IMG/VR virus record: IMGVR_UViG_3300025674_000368
Span: 1-24,731 of that record
Length of the DNA stretch: 24,731 nucleotides
Direction: 5' to 3' (one strand)
From: a virus
Shown: one piece after another, positions 12,725 through 19,513 of the stretch
How the letters are laid out: every line of letters begins with the position of its first letter
Numbering within the stretch: the stretch's first letter is position 1
Made by a program: the position numbers and the translations under genes
The notes under the pieces: model-generated
Told to the model about the DNA's origin: nothing
Seen by the model: only the letters and a program-made list of their open reading frames with translations
Databases searched by the model: none

Positions 12725-12755
12725 AGATGTCTTCGTGGGTCGTAACCCGTCCGAC
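12725..12755 (-). promoter_or_regulatory. Possible leader hairpin of the DUF262-HNH gene
   Basis: In the leader, ATGTC...GACAT can pair around an inner GGGT-TACG-ACCC stem (minus strand). The structure lies between the predicted transcription start and the AAGGAG of the nuclease-like gene. It may tune expression or stability. The pairing is modest and unproven. Confidence 0.3.
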
Positions 12756-12762
12756 ATGAGTA

Positions 12763-12791
12763 AGTATGTCAGATTCTGGCAGTATTGTCAA
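12763..12791 (-). promoter_or_regulatory. Sigma70-like promoter for the nuclease-oxygenase operon
   Basis: A perfect -35 TTGACA (12791-12786) is separated by 17 nt from CATACT (12768-12763), a 4/6 match to the -10. It lies downstream of the terminator at 12814-12839 and about 65 nt before the ATG at 12698. It is the only window element with a perfect -35 at ideal spacing, so host RNA polymerase could transcribe the unit early. Confidence 0.65.
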
Positions 12792-12813
12792 CCCCCTAAA
12801 CCCATAAGAAATT

Positions 12814-12839
12814 AAAATGGGTCGGCACTTGACCGACCC
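12814..12839 (-). terminator. Rho-independent terminator
   Basis: Minus-strand GGGTCGG-TCAAGTG-CCGACCC forms a perfect 7-bp GC-rich stem followed by ATTTTAATTTC. It lies 33 nt after the stop of the coiled-coil gene at 12872-13039 and insulates it from the nuclease-oxygenase operon. Confidence 0.75.
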
Positions 12840-12871
12840 TAAGCATTCTCGTATAATAACTCTGTCAGAGT

Positions 12872-13039
12872 TCAATCAGCATCCATAGCTGCTTCTTTAT
12901 CAAGAATCTCTAGCATTTCAATAGCACCTAGAATCTTGAGAAACTCTTCTTTCTTTACTTCAAACGCTTTAGACATTTCTTGAATCTCTTTTTCTAAAGC
13001 ATCTTTGCGTTTTGTTAGATATTCTTTGTGGTCAGACAT
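12872..13039 (-). CDS. Small coiled-coil protein, 55 residues
   Basis: The frame from ATG 13039 to TGA 12872 encodes 55 charged residues (MSDHKEYLTKRKDALEKEIQ, then SKAFEVKKEEFLKILGAIEM), almost certainly one or two long helices. It is a single-gene unit: a CTAAATA late promoter 22 nt upstream and a terminator 33 nt downstream. This isolation suggests an abundant or separately timed late product, possibly a virion or assembly component. There is no Shine-Dalgarno sequence. The family is not recognised. Confidence 0.7.
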   Translation of the reverse strand: MSDHKEYLTKRKDALEKEIQEMSKAFEVKKEEFLKILGAIEMLEILDKEAAMDAD

Positions 13040-13060
13040 AATAAATCATCGAGTCATTTT

Positions 13061-13078
13061 TATTTAGAACACTAAATA
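13061..13078. promoter_or_regulatory. Divergent late promoter pair (palindromic CTAAATA)
   Basis: TATTTAG-AACA-CTAAATA is a perfect palindrome of two late-type boxes back to back. CTAAATA pointing left lies 22 nt before the ATG of the coiled-coil gene. CTAAATA pointing right lies 26 nt before the ATG of the adhesin at 13104. The distances match those of the three NATAAATA promoters in the window (20-24 nt), supporting a promoter role. Confidence 0.6.
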
Positions 13079-13103
13079 GGGCAGGAAATACTATCTTATT
13101 TGT

Positions 13104-14768
13104 ATGGAAAGGGAAGTACAAACAAATCAAGAATGGGTTCGTATGCAATCGGACCTTGAAAGAAAATGTGATTCGGATGCTGCTTCTGGAACTAATATAA
13201 CTGAGTGGACTCCTGTAAGATATAATATCAAGTGTCACGAAGAAGTATATAAAACACTAGCAACCCAAGGAGATTTTCCTTGTAGGATATATTATAGAGA
13301 AGAAGAGTTAGATCCTGAAAGAACATCTGGAATCAGATCTATTGTTGTGCTTACTACTGAAGAGTTTCTAGATCCAGTAGGAGATCACGAAAACAAAGAG
13401 TTTACAGCATGGTTCTCAAAACCAGGAACAATTCTTGTAAACGCGATTTGCAGATGTCCCGCTGAAGGACAATCTATCACCAGCACAAGAGACTGTAGAG
13501 ATTGTGTCAAGTGGTTGTCTGCACAAGATTTTCTTGCACAATTCAACGGCAATAAAGATAAAATTTATGTTGTAGATGAGAATAATTCAGTTGTTCTTAT
13601 GAACTATGATTCTCTATCTGCATCATTATCTGTCAACGAACCAATTAGTTTTGATATTTGGGATAATGAAGTTCCTTTCCCTGGTAATGAGGATCTATTA
13701 TCACCAGCGTCTTCATCATCGAGTACTGAACTTCCATCAGATATTATTGGAAATGGATCTGTCAGTCTAGTTTATAATACTCTGTTCGGTAGTGGTTCTA
13801 TTTCTTTCTCTGCACTAAAGAGTAATTTTGGTGGAGGAAATTCCATCAACACATATTATCGTGGCGGAAACGCTGTTGTTAATGTATCCAATAATAACAA
13901 TGTTCCTACTGGAGGAACTATTAGTTTCAGTCAATTTAGAAACAGTACTAATAAAGTAAGTGGTCACTGTAATGGCAACTTCTCTCATCTACAAATGAGA
14001 TGGGAAGTTTATGGTGACACACTTTGGACAAGTAAATTAAACAAAACAACCAGACTAAGTGGACATGCAGGTGCAATCAATATTAATAATCCTGCTCTTA
14101 GATTCAATAATTCTGGTCAAGGCACGATTGAGTTAGAAACTGCTGGTAATGGATTTGCTATGGGTGAACCAGGACAACCAGGCAATGGTGGTGGCGGTAG
14201 AGGAAATGATGGCGGTTGGGCAATTCACCTCGCAAGTCCAACAAAGATTAGCGATTCTGTATGGGTAGGCAGAGTAAAAGGTGCCGGCGGCGGTGGCGGC
14301 GGTGGAGGAAATGGCGGCAGAGGTGGCGGTGGAGGTCACTCTGGAGTCATTAAATGTACTGGTTGGTTCTGTAATGGTAGGGCAAGAGATTGCCGTAGAG
14401 ATGGTGGCAATGGTGGTGGTGGCGGAAATGGTGGACGAGGTGGATGGGGCAGAGGATATGCCTGGAATGGATCATCATGGGTTGACACTGCCGTGTGGCA
14501 AGGCGGTCAGGGCGGCAATGGCGGCGGTGGAGGTAACGGCAGAGCAGGAGGAAATGGCGGCGGTGGAGGTAGCGGCGGCAGTGGCGGCGGTTGGGGTGCC
14601 TCTGGTGCCGGCGGCAATGGCGGCGGTCGTGGTAACGATGGCGGAGGCGATCAACACGGTTGCGGATATAATGGAGACCGCAGTGGTAGAGGAGGAAACG
14701 GTGGCGGAGGCGGTGGAAATAACCGTGCCAAGTTCACTACTTCCGACAATGGTTATAGATATGCCTAA
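13104..14768 (+). CDS. Glycine-rich tail-tip adhesin-like protein
   Basis: The only plus-strand gene; 554 residues. Residues of about 1-220 are a Cys-containing, non-repetitive domain. Then come two repeats with an ISFS core, SGSISFSALKSNFGG and GGTISFSQFRNSTN (about residues 229-245 and 269-282), a motif I associate with tail-fibre proteins. Residues of about 354-545 are dominated by glycine runs (GGNGGGGGNGGRGG type) separated by short variable segments. This is like the polyglycine-II adhesins at the tips of T-even long tail fibres (gp38-like), which set host receptor range. Third codon positions switch to GGC/GGT, raising local GC. A late-type CTAAATA box lies 26 nt upstream and a terminator lies downstream. 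Receptor binding is inferred. Confidence 0.75.
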   Translation: MEREVQTNQEWVRMQSDLERKCDSDAASGTNITEWTPVRYNIKCHEEVYKTLATQGDFPCRIYYREEELDPERTSGIRSIVVLTTEEFLDPVGDHENKEFTAWFSKPGTILVNAICRCPAEGQSITSTRDCRDCVKWLSAQDFLAQFNGNKDKIYVVDENNSVVLMNYDSLSASLSVNEPISFDIWDNEVPFPGNEDLLSPASSSSSTELPSDIIGNGSVSLVYNTLFGSGSISFSALKSNFGGGNSINTYYRGGNAVVNVSNNNNVPTGGTISFSQFRNSTNKVSGHCNGNFSHLQMRWEVYGDTLWTSKLNKTTRLSGHAGAININNPALRFNNSGQGTIELETAGNGFAMGEPGQPGNGGGGRGNDGGWAIHLASPTKISDSVWVGRVKGAGGGGGGGGNGGRGGGGGHSGVIKCTGWFCNGRARDCRRDGGNGGGGGNGGRGGWGRGYAWNGSSWVDTAVWQGGQGGNGGGGGNGRAGGNGGGGGSGGSGGGWGASGAGGNGGGRGNDGGGDQHGCGYNGDRSGRGGNGGGGGGNNRAKFTTSDNGYRYA

Positions 14769-14923
14769 TGTTTCTTAGTGAATGGTTCCCAATGTTCCCA
14801 ACCATATTTGTGAACTGCCCACATTCCTAAGATAGGAACAAATACCAAACAAAACCCCATTGCTCCTAAAGCGATGGGGTTTTCCATTACTATTCTTGCA
14901 ATATGTCCTAGTTGGTGCATCAT
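14765..14923 (-). CDS. Putative 52-residue single-span membrane protein
   Basis: This frame starts at ATG 14923 in an ATGA overlap with the preceding short gene. It encodes one membrane segment (IALGAMGFCLVFVPILGMWA) and a His/Trp-rich tail (HKYGWEHWEPFTKKH). It ends tail-to-tail with the adhesin gene, overlapping it by 4 nt. A strong hairpin with flanking T-runs lies inside the frame (14851-14883), which either puts a terminator within the gene or means the ORF is fortuitous. Its protein-like composition and coupling favour a real gene. Confidence 0.5.
   Translation of the reverse strand: MMHQLGHIARIVMENPIALGAMGFCLVFVPILGMWAVHKYGWEHWEPFTKKH
14851..14883. terminator. Bidirectional terminator at the convergent junction
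   Basis: AAAACCCCAT and ATGGGGTTTT form a perfect 10-bp stem. The inner TGCT/AGCG can extend it with one G-T pair, leaving a 5-nt loop. Read on the plus strand it ends in a T-run about 80 nt after the adhesin stop. Read on the minus strand the same symmetry gives TTTTGTTT. It would stop transcription of both converging units. Confidence 0.65.
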
Positions 14924-15084
14924 CGTAGGTTGAGATTTTCTGGTTTATTTGGATTACAAACTAATAGATCATATGTCGGTTGTTGGCAAAAGTATTGTGG
15001 TGGTGGTTCAGGTAATCTAGACAGTGTTACTAAAGCAATGATAACTTGAAAGAATGGAAGAATGAATATAATTTTATCTCTCAT
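14920..15084 (-). CDS. Putative 54-residue membrane-anchored protein
   Basis: The frame starts at ATG 15084 in an ATGA overlap with the zwf stop and ends in an ATGA overlap with the next short gene. The protein begins MRDKIIFILPFFQVIIALVT, a signal anchor or membrane segment. A Pro-rich region with two Cys follows (RLPEPPPQYFCQQPTYDLLV), perhaps exposed outside the cytoplasm or in the thylakoid lumen. The family is not recognised. Double overlap supports translation; the link to zwf is only by operon. Confidence 0.55.
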   Translation of the reverse strand: MRDKIIFILPFFQVIIALVTLSRLPEPPPQYFCQQPTYDLLVCNPNKPENLNLR

Positions 15085-16427
15085 GATGGATAATCCCAGT
15101 TAGTTATTCTTTCGGTTTTGTATTGTGGACCCCAAGTGCCAGGATGATAAAGGTAAGGAGCAGTGCGAATCGGGCAAGAGTTGCCAGTACATAGAAGGTC
15201 ATTAACGATTCTCCAAGATTCTAATACTTCATCTGCGTGGACAAAGTTAGATTGATTACCACTAATTGCATCATATAAAAGTTTTTCATATCCATCAACT
15301 GCCAACCAATCAGGATAACGATGAGTTAAAGTGGCAGTTTCAACATGATCTGTTAATCCTGGTGCTTTAATATCAATTCTCATATCGAGGTGGGGGTGTG
15401 GTTGTAATCGAATCACAATACGATCATTAACTTCACCTTCGAATAATTGTAATGGTGGTGCTTTTAGTTTAACAACCACTTCTACACACCCATAAGGCAT
15501 ATTTTTACCTGTCATGAAGTGGAATGGAACACCTTGCCATCTCCAGTTATCAATATAAAGATCACCAGCAACAAATGTAGGAGTATTACTTTCTGGATCA
15601 ACTCCCTCCTCATCTTTATATCCTATGTACTGTCCACACACTAACCTCTCACCCAATCTAGTTGCAGCAAGAACTTTAGTTTTTTCACGTCTTATTTCAT
15701 TAGACTCCATTCTACATGGTGCTTCCATAGCAATCAATGCAAGAACCTGCAACATATGGTTCTGCAACATATCACGAACTGCACCAGCAGTTTCATAGTA
15801 TTGTGAACGACCTTCACAACTGATAGTTTCAGTTGCATAGATCTGTATTTCATCTATGAAGTTGCGGTTCCAAAGTGGTTCCAATAAAGTATTGCTAAAA
15901 CGGGTGGCAAGGATATTATTAACAGTATCTTTGCCGAGATAATGGTCAATGCGATATACTTGTTTCTCGCGTAGATGTCTAGCAACCACAGATTGTAGAG
16001 AATCAGCAGATTTATAATCGTACCCAAAGGGTTTCTCGATAACCACACGGGAAATATCTGGGTCGTTGAGGAGTCCTGTTTCTTTGAGATTGGTGATGGC
16101 ATTTTCATACCTCTCTGGTGGTACAGATAAAAAGTAAGTATTATCGTGAATATAATCTGGCAAATGTCTCAACGTATCGACATTATCAAGATCTGCCGAG
16201 ATATAATCTAGGTGGTGAAAAAACTCTTCTGGATAGTCCCCGAGAGATTCTTTCCACTGTGCTGGAGTAGGTGATCTTCTAGAACACCCTGTGATTAAAA
16301 AGTTATGTGGGAGAAGATCTTTCTTCCACAATTCAAACAATGCGGGTATTAGTTTCTTCTTGCATAGATCCCCAGTGGCACCGAAGATAACGATGCCACT
16401 TGTTTGCGGTTCAGTGTGCTGTTCCAT
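15081..16427 (-). CDS. zwf: Glucose-6-phosphate 1-dehydrogenase
   Basis: Oxidises glucose-6-phosphate to 6-phosphogluconolactone with NADP, the entry to the oxidative pentose phosphate pathway. Starting at ATG 16427 it has 448 residues. GATGDL at 16-21 is the dinucleotide-binding loop, EKPFG at 131-135 contributes to the substrate site, and RIDHYLGK at 159-166 is the catalytic signature. The frame is open further to an ATG at 16529, but those 34 residues look unlike the family. They also overlap the short membrane ORF at 16411-16539, whereas AAAGGAA precedes the 16427 start. Phage copies are known in cyanophages with gnd, where they are thought to boost NADPH and pentose supply. It is expressed with gnd behind a late promoter. 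Confidence 0.9.
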   Translation of the reverse strand: MEQHTEPQTSGIVIFGATGDLCKKKLIPALFELWKKDLLPHNFLITGCSRRSPTPAQWKESLGDYPEEFFHHLDYISADLDNVDTLRHLPDYIHDNTYFLSVPPERYENAITNLKETGLLNDPDISRVVIEKPFGYDYKSADSLQSVVARHLREKQVYRIDHYLGKDTVNNILATRFSNTLLEPLWNRNFIDEIQIYATETISCEGRSQYYETAGAVRDMLQNHMLQVLALIAMEAPCRMESNEIRREKTKVLAATRLGERLVCGQYIGYKDEEGVDPESNTPTFVAGDLYIDNWRWQGVPFHFMTGKNMPYGCVEVVVKLKAPPLQLFEGEVNDRIVIRLQPHPHLDMRIDIKAPGLTDHVETATLTHRYPDWLAVDGYEKLLYDAISGNQSNFVHADEVLESWRIVNDLLCTGNSCPIRTAPYLYHPGTWGPQYKTERITNWDYPS

Positions 16428-16539
16428 TTCCTTTATAGTCCTCTGAGTCGTAATACGATACCTCACCTCTAAATCTTCCAAATGCGAGGGTGGCACATAC
16501 AAAGGGTATTGCCAAGATTGCAAGGGCATGTCCTAACAT
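16411..16539 (-). CDS. Putative 42-residue single-span membrane protein
   Basis: The frame from ATG 16539 has TAGGAG ending 6 nt upstream, one of the best ribosome-binding sites in this region. It encodes MLGHALAILAIPFVCATLAF, one membrane segment, and a polar tail with tyrosines (RFRGEVSYYDSEDYKGNG). It ends 17 nt inside zwf. In size and layout it is similar to the tiny single-span subunits of photosynthetic or respiratory complexes, but I cannot match it to one. It is an unassigned candidate accessory protein in the gnd-zwf operon. Confidence 0.55.
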   Translation of the reverse strand: MLGHALAILAIPFVCATLAFGRFRGEVSYYDSEDYKGNGTAH

Positions 16540-16548
16540 AATCCGCTC

Positions 16549-16740
16549 CTAAAGGTTTTGTGGGTCAATTCCAAGGTCAATAAGATAGTCTCTCCACCAT
16601 TGTGGGTTTTTATTCATCTTCCAATTTGGAACTTCTAGTCCCTTTTCGGAGTAATATTCCCACAAGGCATTATCTATGGTTTCTTTTACCCATAGTTGTT
16701 TTTTACGCTTCTCTAGTTGATCCATGTGCATGTCCCACAT
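16549..16740 (-). CDS. Small Trp-rich hypothetical protein, 63 residues
   Basis: 63 residues starting MWDMHMDQLEKRKKQLWVKE, with a helical N-terminal half and an aromatic C-terminal half (VPNWKMNKNPQWWRDYLIDL). It lies 17 nt after gnd with AGGAAAG upstream; its stop TAG forms part of the ribosome-binding site of the next small gene. The family is not recognised. Position between gnd and zwf suggests co-expression, not a known enzymatic role. Confidence 0.7.
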   Translation of the reverse strand: MWDMHMDQLEKRKKQLWVKETIDNALWEYYSEKGLEVPNWKMNKNPQWWRDYLIDLGIDPQNL

Positions 16741-16757
16741 ACAGATACTTTCCTACT

Positions 16758-17795
16758 TTATCTAACGTGATGTCCTCCAAACATATATCTCATTCCGTTT
16801 AGAACCTTGGACGCGAAAGCGCCAAGACGGCGCGAGTTAAAACGTTCATACAACGCAGTGCTGATGACAGGAGCGGGTACGCCAAGATCCACAGCAGCGT
16901 GAACCGTCCAACGACCCTCACCACTGTCGCTAACTCCCCCATCGAATTTGCTAAGTTCTCTATCACTCCGTAGAACATCAGCGGTAAGGTCAAGTAACCA
17001 AGACCCAACAACACTACCACGACGCCATAACTCAGCCACCTCAGCACAGTTAATGTCATAACAATAATCGGCAGGGTTGTCCATCGGGGCAACTTCTGCA
17101 TCTCCTGCTTTGACATACTTGGCACCAGCATTTGCTTCGTGTAGGATGTTAAATCCTTCTGCATATGCTTGCATTATACCATACTCAATACCATTGTGAA
17201 CCATCTTAACAAAATGACCCGCTCCAGGTCCACCACAATGTAACCAACCCTTCTCTGCTTGACTTACCCATGAGTTAGGTTGAGTCCTGGGGGCAGCATC
17301 AATTCCTGGGGCGAGGGCATCAAAAATGCCTTCACAAGTGGTGACCGCAGTATTTCCGCCACCAACCATAAGACAGTATCCACGGTCCAAACCATAAACA
17401 CCACCGCTAGTGCCACAATCAATATATTGGATGCCCAATTTTGCAAGACGTTCTGCTCTTTTCCGACTGTCCTTAAAATTGCTATTGCCATGATCAATAA
17501 TAATATCGCCTTCACGACAATATCGTAGTAACTCATTGATCGTCTCCTCTACTGTTTCTGCTGGTACAACCATCATGAAGATGCCTGGTTTCCTATCAGA
17601 AACAGACTTATAACTATGAATTACTTGAACAAGGCTTTCAATAGAAGTGGTACATCCACTGATATAACCCTTTTCATATTGCTCATTTGCTTTTTCATAG
17701 TTGTTCCTATACCCCCATACTTCGTGTCCTGCTGCAATAAGACGACGGGACATTCCTTCTCCCATGCGTCCTAAACCGATCATTCCAACTTTCAT
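16758..17795 (-). CDS. gnd: 6-phosphogluconate dehydrogenase, decarboxylating (short form)
   Basis: Converts 6-phosphogluconate to ribulose-5-phosphate with CO2 release and NADPH production. At 345 residues it belongs to the shorter YqeC-like class (about 300-340), not the 470-residue form. GLGRMG at 7-12 is the Rossmann loop, DCGTSGG at 126-132 is a substrate-binding loop, and GPGAGHFVKMVHNGIEYG at 189-206 contains catalytic Lys197, Asn201 and Glu204. All key residues are present. It starts 3 nt after the preceding gene. Together with zwf it gives both NADP-linked oxidative steps (the lactonase step in between is absent from the window), as known for several cyanophages. Confidence 0.92.
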   Translation of the reverse strand: MKVGMIGLGRMGEGMSRRLIAAGHEVWGYRNNYEKANEQYEKGYISGCTTSIESLVQVIHSYKSVSDRKPGIFMMVVPAETVEETINELLRYCREGDIIIDHGNSNFKDSRKRAERLAKLGIQYIDCGTSGGVYGLDRGYCLMVGGGNTAVTTCEGIFDALAPGIDAAPRTQPNSWVSQAEKGWLHCGGPGAGHFVKMVHNGIEYGIMQAYAEGFNILHEANAGAKYVKAGDAEVAPMDNPADYCYDINCAEVAELWRRGSVVGSWLLDLTADVLRSDRELSKFDGGVSDSGEGRWTVHAAVDLGVPAPVISTALYERFNSRRLGAFASKVLNGMRYMFGGHHVR

Positions 17796-17798
17796 ACA

Positions 17799-18965
17799 TT
17801 AACTATTCGTAGGTTGAGGTCCTCCTTTTGGTCCACTGTATCCAAATGCATCAGTAACTTCTATGCCATTATTATCGACAATTATAGTCATAACACCATG
17901 AATATTCTCAGCAATGTTAGAATTCTCCCATTTAGAGATTTCTTCGGACCAATTATCGGGTAACCACTTATATGTAGTGCCAGAAGACACTATATGTGAC
18001 ACTGATCTGTCATGAGATGCACACTTTTCATCATATCTTCTCTGGTTATCTGAAGCTGGTTGTCCCAATGGTGCAACTTTAGATGTCCAAGAAGCAACTT
18101 GGAACTCAAAACGTGGTCTTAGTCCCTCGGCAGTAAACTCCAATGCAATACTAGATGCAATGTCTTCACTTTGGAAATAATCGCCATCCATGATATTAAG
18201 AACACTCTGTACGTTTCTATAGATTGATGTATTTTCATCAAACATGTGAGAGATGGCATTCCTTAGTCTGTCTGCGTTTTCACCCGATTTCTTAGACAGA
18301 ACAACCTTAAATGTCTTTCTATAAACATCAATAACAATGGTGTCGATGTCATAATCCCACACAAAATTTTCTTCTTCTTCGTGTGTATCGCTGTGATTAT
18401 CTTCGATATTATATGGTCTAGGTGGGGGATCAGTTTCACCCTGATTAGTTTTATGTGGATCCGCATTGGGAACCTCAAACACATCCACCTCAGAGAAATC
18501 TAAGTAAGATAAAGCATCCTTTAATGGTTGTGTATTGTTATTTCCCGTAACATTTGCAGCAAATGCAGCAATGCAATCAATGGTTACCTTGAATAGTGGT
18601 AAGTCACCATTGAATGACAAATATTCTAGTGGTTGGTCTGGATTAGAAGCGTAAAACTTATATCCTAAGATATACCCAAGATACTTAAAGATCTTATTAT
18701 GGAAGATAGTTCCATTATGTGCTTGATACTGTTCAATATTCGTAGGAATCTTCTTTCTAAACCCATATGATTTTTCATTAGTAGTTGATACTTCAAAGTA
18801 ACAACCTTCATCAAATCTAACAGATCCTTTATCATACCAAGGTTTGGCAAATAAAGACTCATTAGAATCTACAATGCGCTGGATATTATCAACATCTTCT
18901 TGTCCGATTAGATTTGGATATTCACCAGACTTAATGAGTTTTTGTAGAAGTTCTAAATTGACCAT
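17799..18965 (-). CDS. Hypothetical 388-residue protein in the gnd-zwf operon
   Basis: 388 residues and no family I recognise. It appears to be two folded parts joined by a Pro- and Asp/Glu-rich linker at about 165-200 (GETDPPPRPYNIEDN, then HSDTHEEEEN). The N-terminal half has aromatic beta-rich segments (IFKYLGYILGYKFYASN). The C-terminal half includes a helix-strand pattern (NADRLRNAISHMFDENTSIY) and ends in a Gly/Pro tail. There is no membrane segment. It overlaps the oxygenase gene before it by 13 nt and is 3 nt from gnd. It may be a substrate or partner of the oxygenases or a virion protein; neither can be shown. Confidence 0.75.
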   Translation of the reverse strand: MVNLELLQKLIKSGEYPNLIGQEDVDNIQRIVDSNESLFAKPWYDKGSVRFDEGCYFEVSTTNEKSYGFRKKIPTNIEQYQAHNGTIFHNKIFKYLGYILGYKFYASNPDQPLEYLSFNGDLPLFKVTIDCIAAFAANVTGNNNTQPLKDALSYLDFSEVDVFEVPNADPHKTNQGETDPPPRPYNIEDNHSDTHEEEENFVWDYDIDTIVIDVYRKTFKVVLSKKSGENADRLRNAISHMFDENTSIYRNVQSVLNIMDGDYFQSEDIASSIALEFTAEGLRPRFEFQVASWTSKVAPLGQPASDNQRRYDEKCASHDRSVSHIVSSGTTYKWLPDNWSEEISKWENSNIAENIHGVMTIIVDNNGIEVTDAFGYSGPKGGPQPTNS

Positions 18966-19513
18966 GTTTCTCCTTTTTGATTCCCAAACCAGGCGATTAC
19001 ACTATATCTAATTCCCTTTGTTACTGGTTTAACCTCATGTGGGTAGAGTAAATTACTCGGATATACATGCATTGAGTTAGCAACGTTATGCAAGTAAGTG
19101 TCTTTCCAGAAACACAATTCACCGCCTTCATAATTATCATTTATATGATATGATAATGTTAAAGACGTAGCATCACCATCAGAGTCTGAATGTGATGATA
19201 AAAACCCATTCTCTGGGTATTTACATAACCAGTAACCGCTATATTTATCGTAATCCTTAGGCAATAGGTCACCAAAATCCCTGTAAACTTTGGGCATGGT
19301 TCGCATTACTGCTTTATGTACTAGATCATATATCTCGCCATGGACAGGTTCTAATGCAACTTGATATCTGTATCCATCTAAGTTATAAAATTCACCTTCT
19401 GGTTTCTTTACTTCCTCAAATTGAAAAGTATCACACAGATATAACAATCTATCATGATCAACATCAGTTAAAACTTTCTCATAATGAAAGAAATAATCAG
19501 AAAGAAGTCTCAT
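18953..19513 (-). CDS. 2OG-Fe(II) oxygenase, prolyl-4-hydroxylase-like
   Basis: 186 residues with a full canonical site: His108 and Asp110 in SSHSDSDGD, distal His159 in YPHEVKPV, and Arg169 in KGIRYSVIAWFG. The core strand is SLTLSYHINDNYEGGELCFW, with GGEL as in prolyl-4-hydroxylase-like proteins. It is common in T4-like cyanophages, where it is annotated as 2OG-Fe(II) oxygenase without a known substrate. It starts in an ATGA overlap with the upstream gene and overlaps the 388-residue gene by 13 nt, so the three are strongly coupled. Confidence 0.85.
   Translation of the reverse strand: MRLLSDYFFHYEKVLTDVDHDRLLYLCDTFQFEEVKKPEGEFYNLDGYRYQVALEPVHGEIYDLVHKAVMRTMPKVYRDFGDLLPKDYDKYSGYWLCKYPENGFLSSHSDSDGDATSLTLSYHINDNYEGGELCFWKDTYLHNVANSMHVYPSNLLYPHEVKPVTKGIRYSVIAWFGNQKGETWSI

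Noticed and set aside
14163-14730. Repetitive GGC/GGT tract as a possible CRISPR or tandem DNA repeat
   Set aside because: There is no constant repeat-spacer spacing; the repetition follows glycine codons in one coding frame.
14281-14778. A second long plus-strand frame in the glycine-rich region
   Set aside because: It is a frame-shifted reading of repeated GGN codons (an Ala/Val/Met/Glu-rich shadow) and has no independent start signal.
14765-14923. Idea that the 52-residue membrane ORF is a high-light-inducible protein
   Set aside because: It lacks the ExxNGRxAMIGF signature of that family.
16428-16529. A 34-residue N-terminal extension of zwf
   Set aside because: It overlaps a better-supported short ORF, does not look like the family and has a poor ribosome-binding site; 16427 is preferred.
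19242-19249. A GATAAATA late-promoter match on the minus strand
   Set aside because: It lies inside the oxygenase coding region (Asp-Lys-Tyr codons) with no start codon at the usual 20-26 nt; probably chance.
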